A stretch of 42,314 nt of DNA from Sphingomonas sp. GTDB lineage: Bacteria > Pseudomonadota > Alphaproteobacteria > Sphingomonadales > Sphingomonadaceae. The stretch lies in the NCBI GenBank assembly GCA_002707985.1, contig PAOI01000006.1, positions 27,385-69,698 of the forward strand, in the 5' to 3' direction. A program made the position numbers and the translations under genes. Shown piece by piece: positions 1-9,107 of the stretch (the first letter of the stretch is position 1; every line of letters begins with the position of its first letter). The notes beneath the pieces were generated by a model, which made no database searches, was not told where the DNA came from, and worked only from the letters and a program-made list of their open reading frames with translations.

Positions 1-478
1 GCGAAGCCCGGGAGATTCCGCCGATCACCCGATCAACAAGCGGCGGCTCCGGGAATATCGCGGCCGCGATGATCCCTGAGCCTGCCAGAATCAGCGTCAG
101 CAGGTCGGGCAGCCAGAATGCGACGAGATCGAGCGACGCCAGCGATAGCAACAGCCACCCGAATACCGCGCCCAGCGTGCCTTCCAGCCCTGGAGCGACA
201 CATCCCGCAATCGCACCTACCGCGCAGCCGGCAAGTTCGATCGCGAGATGGATCGGCGCGATCGGCTTGCGGCAACTGCCGCAACGCCCCTGCGCGATTG
301 CAAAGCTGAGCACCGGCACGAGTTCGGTTGCGCGAAGCGTGCGCCCGCATCCGTCGCACCGCGAACGCCCCCGCAGCGGCGAAACTCCCCTCGGCCAGCG
401 AATCGCGACGGTCGCAATGAAACTGCCGAAAACCAGCCCCAGTACGCCGAGCAACACCGGCCATACCCAGTCAGCCAT
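1..478 (-). CDS. Prepilin peptidase (type IV leader peptidase), partial at the C-terminus
   Basis: This is the first 159 codons of an A24-family membrane aspartyl protease, which cleaves and N-methylates type IV pilin or type II secretion pseudopilin precursors at the inner membrane. The N-terminus is a membrane helix (residues 5-27, containing the GSF that precedes the methylase-type domain). Two CxxC pairs follow, C41/C44 and C66/C69, the zinc-binding cytoplasmic loop of PilD/GspO enzymes. Membrane helices continue from about residue 78. D117 in LDLVAFWLPD matches the first catalytic Asp. The second catalytic Asp (GxGD) would lie beyond the left edge. The ATG at 476-478 overlaps the end of the upstream 83-residue gene by 8 bases, so the two are probably translationally coupled. 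No pilus or secretion genes are in view, so PilD and GspO cannot be told apart. Confidence 0.85.
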   Translation of the reverse strand, partial: MADWVWPVLLGVLGLVFGSFIATVAIRWPRGVSPLRGRSRCDGCGRTLRATELVPVLSFAIAQGRCGSCRKPIAPIHLAIELAGCAVGAIAGCVAPGLEGTLGAVFGWLLLSLASLDLVAFWLPDLLTLILAGSGIIAAAIFPEPPLVDRVIGGISRAS

Positions 479-722
479 TCGGCGTTTTCCGGATCAGATA
501 GCGATAGACGCCGAAGATGTTGATCGCGAACAGGACGAGATTCTGCGACAGCAGCGGCTCATCGTCGGACAACAACGCGCCGGTGATCCAGGCGATGCTC
601 GACGCGACGAACAGCACGAACCCCCATCCGGTGACGCGCCGACCGAAATCGAGTGATACCATGAAGGCGGCGATAATACCGCTGCACGCGGCAAACCATT
701 TCAGTATTTCGGTAATTTCCAT
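471..722 (-). CDS. Small integral membrane protein of unknown function (83 aa)
   Basis: I do not recognise a named family. The protein has three hydrophobic segments, about residues 8-24, 31-50 and 59-75, with short polar links (LDFGRR, LLSDDEPLLSQ) and a basic tail (YLIRKTPNG), so a three-helix inner-membrane protein is likely. The ATG at 720-722 follows a purine-rich AGGGAG at a somewhat long spacing. Its stop codon lies inside the start of the prepilin peptidase (8-base overlap), which argues for an operon with that gene and supports it being a real gene. A loose resemblance to small PnuC-like or PQ-loop-like proteins is possible but not strong enough to name. Confidence 0.6.
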   Translation of the reverse strand: MEITEILKWFAACSGIIAAFMVSLDFGRRVTGWGFVLFVASSIAWITGALLSDDEPLLSQNLVLFAINIFGVYRYLIRKTPNG

Positions 723-861
723 CGGCCTTGCTCCCTGATGCCCTCATGCACGGCTCGAAGCGATGCCACCACTCCCAAATACAACTCAGAATACAGGCGC
801 TTCATTTGCATCGCGGCAACAGCCGACCTAGATCGAGCGCGATCTTCGCAAAGGAGCCATC

Positions 862-2049
862 ATGTCCGCCGATCCCGTAGTCATCGCCAGCTATGCCCGC
901 ACCCCGATGGGTGGAATGCTGGGGGCGCTTGCCGATGCGACCGCGACGGAACTTGGCGCGGTCGCGGTGGGCGCGGCAGTGGAACGCGCGGGGCTGAACG
1001 CCGAAGCGATCGAGAAAATCTATATGGGTTGCGTCCTGCCGGCGGGGCTGGGCCAGGCGCCTGCGCGTCAGGCCGCGATCCGCGCCGGCCTTGGCGAGCA
1101 TATCGAAGCGACCACGGTCAACAAGATGTGCGGATCGGGCATGCAGGCGGCGATCATGGCCGCCGATGCGCTCGCCGCCGGTTCGGCCGATGTGGTGATT
1201 GCCGGCGGCATGGAGAGCATGACCAACGCGCCCTATCTCTCGCAGCGCCACCGCGCAGGCGCGCGCATGGGGCATGACGTGCTCAAGGACCATATGTTCC
1301 TCGACGGGCTGGAAGACGCCTATGAGCCGGGCAAGGCGATGGGCGTCTTTGCCGAGGAAACCGCGCGGCAATATCAGTTCACGCGCGAGGCGCAGGACGA
1401 ATTCGCGATCGCCTCGCTCGATCGCGCGCAAAAGGCGCAGCAATCCGGCGCGTTCGATCGCGAAATCGTGTCGGTCGAGGTAAAGAGCCGCAAGGGTTCG
1501 ACGACGGTCTCTGCCGACGAACAGCCGCCCAAGGGCCGCCCGGACAAGATCCCGACGCTCAAGCCCGCCTTTGCCAAGGACGGCACGATCACTGCCGCCA
1601 ATGCCTCTTCGATTTCCGATGGCGCAGCGGCGTTGGTGATGACGCGGCTCAGCGTCGCGGAAAAACTGGGCATGACGCCCGTCGCCAAGGTGGTGGCGCA
1701 TGCCGCGCACGCGCATGCCCCCGCTCTCTTCACCACTGCGCCGGTATTCGCGATGCGCAAGGCGCTCGAAAAGGCCGGGTGGGAAGTCGGTAATGTCGAC
1801 CTGTTCGAAGTCAACGAAGCATTTGCCTGCGTGGCGATGATCGCGATGCGCGATCTGGGCATCCCGCACGAAATTCTGAACGTGAATGGCGGCGCCTGCG
1901 CGCTCGGCCACCCGATCGGCGCGAGCGGGGCGCGGATCATGGCGACTCTGCTTTCGGCGATGCAGGCGGCGGATCAGAAGCGCGGGATGGCTTCGCTCTG
2001 CATCGGCGGCGGCGAGGCTACTGCGGTGGCGGTCGAACTGATCGGCTGA
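862..2049 (+). CDS. Acetyl-CoA C-acyltransferase (thiolase)
   Basis: A complete 395-residue thiolase, the usual family length. It catalyses Claisen condensation of acyl-CoAs or the reverse thiolysis in the cytoplasm. The nucleophile is C90 in NKMCGSGMQ. The second active-site block is NEAFA, followed by H350 in GHPIGASGAR, and the acid/base cysteine is C380 in CIGGGEA. A strong Shine-Dalgarno (AAAGGAG) precedes the ATG. The gene stands alone between a divergent membrane-protein gene and a convergent SH3 gene 16 bp away, with no beta-oxidation or PHB partner beside it. Context therefore does not decide between acetoacetyl-CoA thiolase (biosynthetic) and 3-ketoacyl-CoA thiolase (degradative). 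The sequence style, with MAGGMESMTNAPYL-like features, is closest to acetyl-CoA acetyltransferases. Confidence 0.93.
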   Translation: MSADPVVIASYARTPMGGMLGALADATATELGAVAVGAAVERAGLNAEAIEKIYMGCVLPAGLGQAPARQAAIRAGLGEHIEATTVNKMCGSGMQAAIMAADALAAGSADVVIAGGMESMTNAPYLSQRHRAGARMGHDVLKDHMFLDGLEDAYEPGKAMGVFAEETARQYQFTREAQDEFAIASLDRAQKAQQSGAFDREIVSVEVKSRKGSTTVSADEQPPKGRPDKIPTLKPAFAKDGTITAANASSISDGAAALVMTRLSVAEKLGMTPVAKVVAHAAHAHAPALFTTAPVFAMRKALEKAGWEVGNVDLFEVNEAFACVAMIAMRDLGIPHEILNVNGGACALGHPIGASGARIMATLLSAMQAADQKRGMASLCIGGGEATAVAVELIG

Positions 2050-2065
2050 TCCGGTCGCGGGCGAG

Positions 2066-2554
2066 TTATTGGACCTGCTCGCCCGGATCGGTGCCCCAGA
2101 GCTTGCTCTGTTCGACATAACCCGCACGGCCGCGGACATCGAACCAGCACCAGCCGCGCGCGCATTTGCTGATCCGGCCGACCACGCCCGGTTCGGCACG
2201 GTAATTCACATGCGCGTCGAAATCGGGGCTGGAGCGCATTTCGGCGATCACCCCCACCACCATGCCGGTGCGCGTATCGCTGAGCAGCCCGACCTGCATC
2301 CAGCCCTGCGTGCCGTCCGGATCCTCGATCTTTCGCCAGTCCTGATACCGGGCGATCACGCGAATCGGCAGGTCCGCGCGCCGATAGAACCAGCTTGCCG
2401 GATAATTGCGGCCCGGTCCGGTGCGCATCCGCGCCTCGGAAGCGGAAATCGACGCATAATAGGGCGGCTGCCGCTGCGCCTCGGCATCGCCGAGGCCGAG
2501 CGCGAACAGCCCCACCACCGAAACGCACGCCGCCAACCAGCCGAAATTTCGCAT
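2066..2554 (-). CDS. Secreted protein with bacterial SH3-like domain
   Basis: A 162-residue exported protein. Residues 1-26 form a signal peptide (basic MRN, hydrophobic core, AEA before QRQ). The body matches the aspecific SH3 family common in alphaproteobacteria (SH3_4/DUF1058-like). It has a first repeat with the conserved RxGPGxxYPxxW segment around residues 42-56 and WRKIEDPDGTQGWM at 73-86, then a second degenerate repeat with YRAEPGVVGRI and CxxGWCWFDVRGRAGYV, typical of periplasmic SH3 domains. Such domains usually bind cell-wall peptides, but the partner here is unknown. The ATG follows AGGGGA with good spacing. The gene converges on the thiolase and is 101 bp downstream of the amidotransferase. 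Confidence 0.85.
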   Translation of the reverse strand: MRNFGWLAACVSVVGLFALGLGDAEAQRQPPYYASISASEARMRTGPGRNYPASWFYRRADLPIRVIARYQDWRKIEDPDGTQGWMQVGLLSDTRTGMVVGVIAEMRSSPDFDAHVNYRAEPGVVGRISKCARGWCWFDVRGRAGYVEQSKLWGTDPGEQVQ

Positions 2555-2655
2555 ATTGTCCCCTGAAAGCTCTTCCGGCTTCTATCGCGCCGACTCGCCA
2601 CGCTTCAACCCGACACCGCGCGCATATCGGGACAATGGCCGGTTTTCAGCCCGGA

Positions 2656-3345
2656 TCAGCCGAGCGTCGCGAGCCACTCTTTTATCGCCGCCGATCCTGC
2701 GGTTACAGCGCCCGCTCCCAGCAGCGCAGTGTCCGCGCGCACCCTATCGGGTTCGACGCCAGCGCCGGCGACATAGTCGCGCCCGCGATCGAGCCAGACC
2801 TCGACCTGCGCCGGTTCGCCGATCTCGCCATGGAATTGCAGCCCGAGCAGATTGCCACGCGAAAACGCCTGATTGGTGCAGGCGTCGGTTGCGGCGAGAT
2901 GCGTCGCACCCGGCGGAATGGCGAAGGTCTCGCCGTGCCAGTGCAGCACCGGCGTATTGGCGAAATGCCGCAGCGGGCTCGCGCAACCCGCCGATGTAAG
3001 TGTCAGCGGCGCGAAACCGATCTCTCGCGTCGGGCTATCGGTCACCGCGGCATCCATCGCGCGCGCCATCACCTGCCCGCCCAGACACACGCCGAGCGTC
3101 GGAAGATCGGCAGCACAGCGCAGGGCGACGCCTTCGATTTCCGGCGGCATCCACGGGCAACAAGCTGCGTCATGCACGCTCATCGGACCGCCCATCAGCA
3201 CCAGCAGATCGGGCGCCGACCAGTCGAAACCGGTCAACTGCGCCGCCGCCACGCTTTCGATCGCATATCCCGCGCTCGCGATAGGCGCGCGATAAGCGGC
3301 GAGCGGCTCGAAATCGATATGCTCGACGACCACACACCGCTTCAT
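2656..3345 (-). CDS. Class I glutamine amidotransferase (GMP-synthase-like)
   Basis: A 229-residue stand-alone GATase-1 domain. The nucleophile is C87 in LGVCLGGQ and the His/Glu pair is H172/E174 in LQFHGEI, completing the triad. LLVLMGGPMSV is the oxyanion strand. Proteins of this type release ammonia or hydrolyse gamma-glutamyl amides, and the specific substrate cannot be read from sequence. A longer frame extends upstream to 3606 but lies inside the neighbouring flavoprotein gene. I chose the ATG at 3343-3345 because MKRCVVVEHIDFEPL is the normal family N-terminus and it starts 5 bp after the upstream stop codon. The two genes therefore form a tight operon. Confidence 0.88.
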   Translation of the reverse strand: MKRCVVVEHIDFEPLAAYRAPIASAGYAIESVAAAQLTGFDWSAPDLLVLMGGPMSVHDAACCPWMPPEIEGVALRCAADLPTLGVCLGGQVMARAMDAAVTDSPTREIGFAPLTLTSAGCASPLRHFANTPVLHWHGETFAIPPGATHLAATDACTNQAFSRGNLLGLQFHGEIGEPAQVEVWLDRGRDYVAGAGVEPDRVRADTALLGAGAVTAGSAAIKEWLATLG

Positions 3346-3350
3346 CGCGA

Positions 3351-4754
3351 TCAGTCGCCGGTCAGGATGCGATCGACCAGCTGCTTTACCGACGGCACGA
3401 AGCCGTTCGAGTAGAACGGGTCCTTCTTGAAATTGAACGCCGAATGGCCCGCAAACATGAGATTCTGATCGACATCGCCGCCATGGGCGATTTCCTGAAG
3501 CGTCTTTTGAATGCAGAAGCTGCGCGGATCGGCCAGACGCCCGGTCGAATTGGTCTCGGTGTCCGCCCAGGACGAGAACTGGCACTGGCTGAGGCAGCCC
3601 ATGCAATCGGCCTGATCCTTGCGAATCACGGCCTTTTCCTCGTCACCGACGAAGACCAGCGTATTATCCGGCGTTTTCAGGGCACTGGTATAGCCGCGGC
3701 CAAACCATTCGCGCGCGCGCAGCAGATCGTTGCGCGTCACCCAGAAATTCTTGCCTTTCACCCCCACGTCGAGCTGGAAGGTGTGGTCGCCCGCTTCCTC
3801 GGTCGAATAGGGGATCTGGCGTTCCGAACGCGCTTCGAGTTCGCGCAGGAACGGATTGCGCACCGCCGAGGAATAAAAGCCGGTCGGCGAGAAACGATGG
3901 AGCAGGACGTCACCCTCCTCCAGCGTCATCAGCTTCGCCTTCCACGGTTCGGGAATCGGGCTTTCCTTGGTCAGCAGCGGACGCGTGCCGAACTGAAATG
4001 CGATCGTGCCCAGTTCGGGATTGTCGATCCAGTTGTTCCAGTCACGCAGATACCAGACGCCGCCGGCCATCACGATCGGCACGCTGTCGGGCAATCCGCC
4101 CTCGCGCATCGTTTCGCGCAGCGCCTTTACCCGCGGATAGGGATCCTGCGGCTCGAGCGGATTTTCCGCGTTGGAAAGGCCGTTATGGCCGCCTGCGAGC
4201 CAGGGGTCTTCATAGACCACTGCCGCCAGCAGCTCCTGCGCCTTGCTATAAGCGCGTTTCCACAGCGCGCGAAACGCACGCGCCGAGCTGACGATCGGCA
4301 GATAGGAAACGCCGTAATGCGACGCGATCTCGCTCAGCTTATACGGCATGCCCGCGCCGCAGGTGACGCCCGAAACCAGCCCCTTGGTGCGTTCGAGAAC
4401 GCCGTGCAGCACGCGTTGCGCGCCGCCCATTTCCCACAACACATTGATGTTGATCGCGCCCTTGCCGCTGGCGATTTCCCAGGCGCGCTGCACCTGCTGG
4501 ACCGCGCCTTCAATGGCATAGGCGATCAGCTCCTCATGCCGCTCGCGGCGCGTAAGTGCCTTGTAAACCTGCGGCACGATCTTGCCATCGGCATCATAGC
4601 TGTCGGCATTGACTGCGGAAACCGTCCCGATGCCGCCTGCAGCGGCCCATGCGCCCGCGCTGGCATGATTGGTGGCGGCGACGCCCTTGCCGCCCTCGAT
4701 CAACGGCCAGACTTCGCGGCCGTGATACTGAATGGGCGATAGACCCTTGAACAA
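3351..4754 (-). CDS. Nitronate monooxygenase / 2-nitropropane dioxygenase family FMN protein
   Basis: A 467-residue flavoprotein. It has the TIM-barrel signature of the NMO/YrpB family: SAGAWAAAGGIGTVSAV near the N-terminus, VSGVTCGAGMP, and VMAGGVWYLRDW, where the glycine-rich loops bind FMN phosphate. NMO enzymes oxidise nitronates such as propionate-3-nitronate, but this long subfamily is not well characterised. The start is set by a TTG at 4752-4754 preceded by a perfect GGAGG five bases upstream, giving FKGLSPIQYHGREVWPL. The reading frame continues upstream without a good start. The C-terminal third carries a cysteine cluster, CMGCLSQC with a further Cys about 30 residues on, outside the classical fold and possibly metal-binding. 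It is first in an operon with the amidotransferase and divergent from tyrS. Confidence 0.82.
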   Translation of the reverse strand: MFKGLSPIQYHGREVWPLIEGGKGVAATNHASAGAWAAAGGIGTVSAVNADSYDADGKIVPQVYKALTRRERHEELIAYAIEGAVQQVQRAWEIASGKGAININVLWEMGGAQRVLHGVLERTKGLVSGVTCGAGMPYKLSEIASHYGVSYLPIVSSARAFRALWKRAYSKAQELLAAVVYEDPWLAGGHNGLSNAENPLEPQDPYPRVKALRETMREGGLPDSVPIVMAGGVWYLRDWNNWIDNPELGTIAFQFGTRPLLTKESPIPEPWKAKLMTLEEGDVLLHRFSPTGFYSSAVRNPFLRELEARSERQIPYSTEEAGDHTFQLDVGVKGKNFWVTRNDLLRAREWFGRGYTSALKTPDNTLVFVGDEEKAVIRKDQADCMGCLSQCQFSSWADTETNSTGRLADPRSFCIQKTLQEIAHGGDVDQNLMFAGHSAFNFKKDPFYSNGFVPSVKQLVDRILTGD

Positions 4755-4759
4755 ACAAA

Positions 4760-4764
4760 CCTCC
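4760..4764 (-). promoter_or_regulatory. Shine-Dalgarno that fixes the TTG start of the flavoprotein
   Basis: On the minus strand a full GGAGG lies five bases before TTG TTC AAG. No ATG or GTG start with a comparable signal occurs in that frame nearby, so this site decides the start at 4754. Confidence 0.75.
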
Positions 4765-4924
4765 AAAAATTTCGCGGCGATACTAGACGCTCCGTCGCCG
4801 CGACGCGAGCAAATTTCCGGCCCCGCACTGCACCCGAATGACGCACGCGGCAGAACAGCTTCTGCAAGCCGCGTCAATTGCGGCTGATGACGTAGGCGAA
4901 AACTGTGCTAATCGCGCCCGCGCC

Positions 4925-6154
4925 ATGACCGAATACAAGTCCGATCTGCTCCGGCTCCTCAGCGAGCGCGGTTACATTCATCAGCTCACCGACGCCGATG
5001 CGCTCGACGCGCTCGCCGGCAAACAGGTCGTGCCCGGCTATATCGGGTTCGACGCTACGGCATCGTCGCTCCACGTCGGCAATCTTGTCTCGATCATGCT
5101 GCTGCGCCGCCTGCAACAGGCGGGGCACAAGCCGATCGTGGTGATGGGCGGCGGCACGACAAAGGTCGGCGATCCTTCGGGCAAGGACGAAGTCCGCAAG
5201 CTGCTCGACGAAGACGGGATTGCGTCCAATATCGCCTCGATCCGCAGCGCGTTCGAGCGGTTTCTGACCTTTGGCGACGGCCCGACCGATGCGGTGATGG
5301 TCAATAATGCCGACTGGCTCGACCGTCTGGAATATATTCCGTTCCTGCGCGATGTGGGGCGCCACTTCACGATCAACCGGATGCTGACCTTCGATTCAGT
5401 CAAGCTGCGGCTCGATCGCGAACAGCCGCTGACGTTCCTCGAATTCAACTACATGATCCTCCAGGCCTATGATTTTCTGGAGCTTTCGCGCCGCGTCGGC
5501 TGCCGGCTTCAGATGGGCGGATCGGATCAGTGGGGCAATATCGTCAACGGCATCGAACTGACGCGCCGCATCGACGGAACCGAGCTCTATGGCATCACGA
5601 CGCCGCTGATCACCAAGGCCGACGGATCGAAAATGGGCAAGTCGGTCAATGGCGCGATCTGGCTCAACGAAGCACAATTGTCGCATTATGATTACTGGCA
5701 GTTCTGGCGGAACACCGACGATCGCGATGTCGGCAAGTTCCTGCGCCTGTTCACAGATCTGCCGCTCGAGGAAATTGCCCGGCTCGAAGCGCTGGAAGGC
5801 GCCGAGATCAACGAGGCCAAGAAAGTGCTGGCCGACGAAGCCACGGCGCTTTGCCGCGGCCGCGATGCCGCGCAGGCGGCTGCGGAAACCGCACGAAAAA
5901 CCTTTGAAGAAGGCGCCGCCGGCGAATTCCTGCCGAGCATGGCAGTCGCCGGCGCAATCGGCATTGTCGACGCGCTGGTCGGGCTGGGCCTGACCGCATC
6001 GAAAGGCGAAGCGCGGCGGCTGATCAAGCAGGGTGGCGCCCGGATCGATGGCGAAAAGGTCGCCGATGAGAATGTCTCGGTCGCCATATCAGATCAACCG
6101 GTCCGCGTTTCGGCCGGGAAAAAACATCACGGCCTCTTGATTCCGCAGCCGTAA
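4925..6154 (+). CDS. tyrS: Tyrosyl-tRNA synthetase
   Basis: A class Ic aminoacyl-tRNA synthetase of 409 residues that charges tRNA-Tyr with tyrosine in the cytoplasm. The HIGH-type motif is HVGN at 50-53 and the KMSKS loop is KMGKS at 237-241. The tyrosine pocket and dimer segments ([21 protein letters not shown]) are intact. The C-terminus (about 345-405) is an S4 RNA-binding domain, with [19 protein letters not shown] as its core. The frame opens 87 bases earlier, but those codons read as non-family sequence; [20 protein letters not shown] is the usual N-terminus. It is divergent from the flavoprotein across 170 bp that must hold both promoters. Confidence 0.97.
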   Translation: MTEYKSDLLRLLSERGYIHQLTDADALDALAGKQVVPGYIGFDATASSLHVGNLVSIMLLRRLQQAGHKPIVVMGGGTTKVGDPSGKDEVRKLLDEDGIASNIASIRSAFERFLTFGDGPTDAVMVNNADWLDRLEYIPFLRDVGRHFTINRMLTFDSVKLRLDREQPLTFLEFNYMILQAYDFLELSRRVGCRLQMGGSDQWGNIVNGIELTRRIDGTELYGITTPLITKADGSKMGKSVNGAIWLNEAQLSHYDYWQFWRNTDDRDVGKFLRLFTDLPLEEIARLEALEGAEINEAKKVLADEATALCRGRDAAQAAAETARKTFEEGAAGEFLPSMAVAGAIGIVDALVGLGLTASKGEARRLIKQGGARIDGEKVADENVSVAISDQPVRVSAGKKHHGLLIPQP

Positions 6155-6236
6155 ATCACTGTTAATCAGCTTTATTCTATACCCATTCACACCCGTGCTC
6201 TAATCGAGCAAATGTCACAGGTGAGTTTGGCGTAGT

Positions 6237-6557
6237 ATGCCGATGGCGAAACGGAACCTGGCGTTTTCCGACGTCAGAAAAGAAGACCGGGACGAGGTTC
6301 ATTTTCGCGTGAAGGGCTATGGCCCGGATGCCCGGGAACTGCCGCTGCTCATCGTCAATCTTTCGCCGCACGGCATGATGGCGCGATGCGACGAGGCGTT
6401 CGAAACGGGCGCGCGTATCCGCGTAACCTTTCCGATCGTCGGCGTCGTCGTCAGCGAGGTGCGCTGGTCGCTTGGCGGACGCATCGGGTGTCAGTTCGAT
6501 TCGGCGATCGATCTGGCAAGCTATTATGAATTGCTGGCGATGATGGTCCGCCGCTGA
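6237..6557 (+). CDS. PilZ domain protein, putative cyclic-di-GMP receptor
   Basis: A single-domain protein of 106 residues. The c-di-GMP-binding signature is present: RxxxR at R14-R18 (RKEDR) and (D/N)xSxxG at N41-G46 (NLSPHG), followed by the beta-barrel strands that end in VRWSLGGRIGCQF. By family knowledge such proteins relay c-di-GMP to motility, adhesion or polysaccharide export. The partner is unknown. It is downstream of tyrS by 82 bp and converges on recG with 7 bp between stop codons. A GGDEF/EAL protein that could alter the same ligand pool is encoded about 8 kb away. Confidence 0.88.
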   Translation: MPMAKRNLAFSDVRKEDRDEVHFRVKGYGPDARELPLLIVNLSPHGMMARCDEAFETGARIRVTFPIVGVVVSEVRWSLGGRIGCQFDSAIDLASYYELLAMMVRR

Positions 6558-6564
6558 CCCCGCG

Positions 6565-8628
6565 TTATCCCGAACGCAGCAGGCTGACCGCCGATTCGCG
6601 CTCGAACAGATAGAGCGCCAGCCGTGCCGCCGCGCCGCGTTCGCCCTGCAACCCGCCATCGCGATCGACCAATAACCGCGCATCGCCATTGGCGGCAGGC
6701 AGCAGCTCGGTCAGCGTTTCGGGTGTGGCCAGCCGGAACTGCATCTCGCCCGACTGCCGCGTGCCGAGCAATTCGCCGGCCCCGCGCAACCGCAGATCCT
6801 CTTCGGCGATACGAAACCCGTCATTCGTCTCCCGCATCAGCGCCAGCCGCGCGCGCGAAGTTTCGCTGAGCTGACCGCCGCGCAGCAACAGGCAGATCGA
6901 CTGCCCCCCGCCCCGCCCCACGCGTCCGCGCAACTGGTGCAGCTGGGCAAGACCGAAGCGATCGGCATGTTCGATCACGATCAGCCGCGCATTGGGCACG
7001 TCCACACCGACCTCGATCACCGTCGTCGCCACCAGCACGCCGAGCTCGCCGCTCGCGAAACGCGCCATCACTGCGTCTTTTTCCGGGCCCTTCATCCGGC
7101 CATGGACCAGCCCGACGCGATCGCCGAAACGGCTGCGCAGCGCCTCCGCGCGCGCTTCGGCGGCGGCCATGTCGCTTTTCTCGCTTTCCTCGACCAGTGG
7201 GCACACCCAATAGGCCTGCCCCCCGCCGTCGAGATGCCGGCCCAGCGCATCGACGACCTCCGCCAGCCGCTCCTCCGACACCACGCGCGTTTCGATCGGC
7301 TCGCGCCCCGGCGGCATTTCGTCGAGCCGGCTGACGTCCATCTCGCCATATTGGGCCAGCGTCAGCGTGCGCGGGATCGGAGTCGCGGTCATCACCAGAA
7401 GGTGCGGCGGACGCTCGGCCTTGGCCTGAAGCAGCATCCGCTGTGCGACGCCGAAACGATGCTGTTCATCCACCACGACCAGCCCCAGATCGCGATAGGT
7501 GACGCCTTCCTGAAAGATCGCATGCGTGCCGATCAATATGTCGATCTCGCCCGCAGCCAGTCCCATCAGCGTCGCTTCGCGCGCCTTGCCCTTGTCGCGC
7601 CCGGTCAGGATCGCGATTCGGATATCCAGGCCCGCCAGCATGCGGCTCAGCGTCTCATAATGTTGGCGTGCGAGGATTTCGGTGGGTGCCAGGAACGCGC
7701 CCTGTGTTCCCGCCTCCGCCGCGATCAGCAGCGCCATCGCGGCAACCAGCGTTTTCCCCGATCCCACATCGCCTTGCAGCAGGCGCAACATCGGCCGCGT
7801 CTGCTGCATATCGCCCTCGATTTCGGCGATGCTGCGCGCCTGAGCACCGGTGGGCGCATAGGGCAGCTTCAGCGCATCGCGCAGCCGCCCGTCGCCTTTC
7901 AGCGCTCTCCCCCGCTTCGACCGCGCTTCGCCGCGCACCAGCAACAGCGCGAGTTGCGTTGCGAATATCTCGTCATAGGCGAGCCGAGCACGCGCCTTTG
8001 CATCCGAAGGGTCGGCATGGATCTGCTGCAGCGCTTCATGCCAGCGCGGCCATTGCTGCTTTGCGAGCAGCCCCGGTTCGATCCATTCGGGCAGTTCCGG
8101 CGCGCGTTCCAGCGCCTGTTCGACCAAACCGGCGATCCGTTTCGACGTCATCCCTTCGGTAAGCGGATAGATCGCCTCCCGCCCCGGCAATGCTTCGGCT
8201 TCGTTCGGGGGACAGACGATATCCGGATGGATGATCTGAAGTTCCTGACCATAGGTTTCGAGCTTGCCCGAAACGAACCGGGGTTCGTTGAGCGGGAACA
8301 GCTTTTTCACCCACCCCGAATTGGCGCGGAAATAGACCAGGCTGACATAATTGCCCTCCGCGTCGACCGCCTGCACCCGTGCCGGCGCACGCGCGCTGGT
8401 GCCGATGCGATAACTCACCGGCGTCAGCGTAATCGCGATCACGCGCCCGGCATCTGCGATGTCGAGTTCGTCCCTCGGAACCCGGTCGATCCAGCCGGTC
8501 GGCAGATGGAACAGCACATCCACGACTCGCGACAGCCCAAGCCGTTCGAGCGGCTTGGCCAATTGAGTCCCCACGCCTTTCAGCGCAGTGACTTCGGCAA
8601 ACAGCGGATTGAGACGTTCGGGACGCAT
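6565..8628 (-). CDS. recG: ATP-dependent DNA helicase RecG
   Basis: A 687-residue superfamily 2 translocase that reverses stalled forks and branch-migrates recombination intermediates. An N-terminal wedge/OB domain covers about residues 1-200, with FHLPTGWIDR and VSLVYFRANSGWVKKLF. The helicase core carries Walker A GDVGSGKT at 286-293, motif II DEQHRFG, motif III TATPIPRTL, and the C-terminal RecA lobe with VIEVGVDVPNA and QLRGRVGRGG. Length and motifs match the family with no disruption. The ATG at 8626-8628 gives MRPERLNPLF, the usual start. Another RecG-like motor, mfd, lies 0.9 kb away on the other strand. Confidence 0.97.
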   Translation of the reverse strand: MRPERLNPLFAEVTALKGVGTQLAKPLERLGLSRVVDVLFHLPTGWIDRVPRDELDIADAGRVIAITLTPVSYRIGTSARAPARVQAVDAEGNYVSLVYFRANSGWVKKLFPLNEPRFVSGKLETYGQELQIIHPDIVCPPNEAEALPGREAIYPLTEGMTSKRIAGLVEQALERAPELPEWIEPGLLAKQQWPRWHEALQQIHADPSDAKARARLAYDEIFATQLALLLVRGEARSKRGRALKGDGRLRDALKLPYAPTGAQARSIAEIEGDMQQTRPMLRLLQGDVGSGKTLVAAMALLIAAEAGTQGAFLAPTEILARQHYETLSRMLAGLDIRIAILTGRDKGKAREATLMGLAAGEIDILIGTHAIFQEGVTYRDLGLVVVDEQHRFGVAQRMLLQAKAERPPHLLVMTATPIPRTLTLAQYGEMDVSRLDEMPPGREPIETRVVSEERLAEVVDALGRHLDGGGQAYWVCPLVEESEKSDMAAAEARAEALRSRFGDRVGLVHGRMKGPEKDAVMARFASGELGVLVATTVIEVGVDVPNARLIVIEHADRFGLAQLHQLRGRVGRGGGQSICLLLRGGQLSETSRARLALMRETNDGFRIAEEDLRLRGAGELLGTRQSGEMQFRLATPETLTELLPAANGDARLLVDRDGGLQGERGAAARLALYLFERESAVSLLRSG

Positions 8629-8688
8629 GGCCCCGGATTAGACACTCGATCGCGCTCCGCCAATCGCAGAGACGCATCGGCGGGGCGA

Positions 8689-8895
8689 TCAGCGCCGCGT
8701 CTGGGCCTCGATCGCCTCAAGAACCTCGGGCACTTTCGATCCGAGCACGATTTCGTGGGTTTCGGTGAAGGAAATCACGCTCACTTCGTCTTCCGCCATT
8801 GCAATGGTGGATACGGCGCGGACAGAGGAGATGTTCACCAGCAACGGCTCTCCGTTGATAGATTTCAGCATCACGAAGGTCGGTGTGTTGGACAT
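8689..8895 (-). CDS. Conserved small hypothetical protein (68 aa)
   Basis: A short soluble protein of alternating beta-type segments (FVMLKSINGEPLLVNISSVR, then EVSVISFTETHEIVLGS) ending in an amphipathic helix (VPEVLEAIEAQ). The pattern of a residue-specific statement (INGEPLLVN), a conserved IxxV strand and a C-terminal helix loosely resembles the FlbD-like small-protein fold, but I would not name it on this basis. It is 60 bp upstream of recG on the same strand and may be co-transcribed with it. The ATG follows a purine stretch (GGGTAGCCGAGG). No motif suggests a catalytic role. Confidence 0.6.
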   Translation of the reverse strand: MSNTPTFVMLKSINGEPLLVNISSVRAVSTIAMAEDEVSVISFTETHEIVLGSKVPEVLEAIEAQTRR

Positions 8896-9107
8896 CCTCG
8901 GCTACCCAATGGTTGCAGCGATCGGCTTTTGCCTAACTCCTTCATAGGCGTATTTTTCGGAAAGGAGCGCGAATGCCGGTATTTTCCGTCGCGATACCGG
9001 CACTTCCAGGGGGGTAGCGCGGTGCCGCAACCCGGCCTATCTAGCCGCACGATCCCTTTTTCACCCGAGCGCGACGGCGCGTTCGGGCATATCGCTATTG
9101 GAGGCAT

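Noticed and set aside
4838..4924. An upstream extension of tyrS by 29 codons.
   Set aside because: The extra residues do not fit TyrS N-termini and lie in the divergent promoter region.
6155..6190. A possible CtrA-type TTAA-N7-TTAA site before the PilZ gene.
   Set aside because: Only one half (TTAA) is exact; the second reads TATT. A single half-site in AT-rich intergenic DNA is not evidence.
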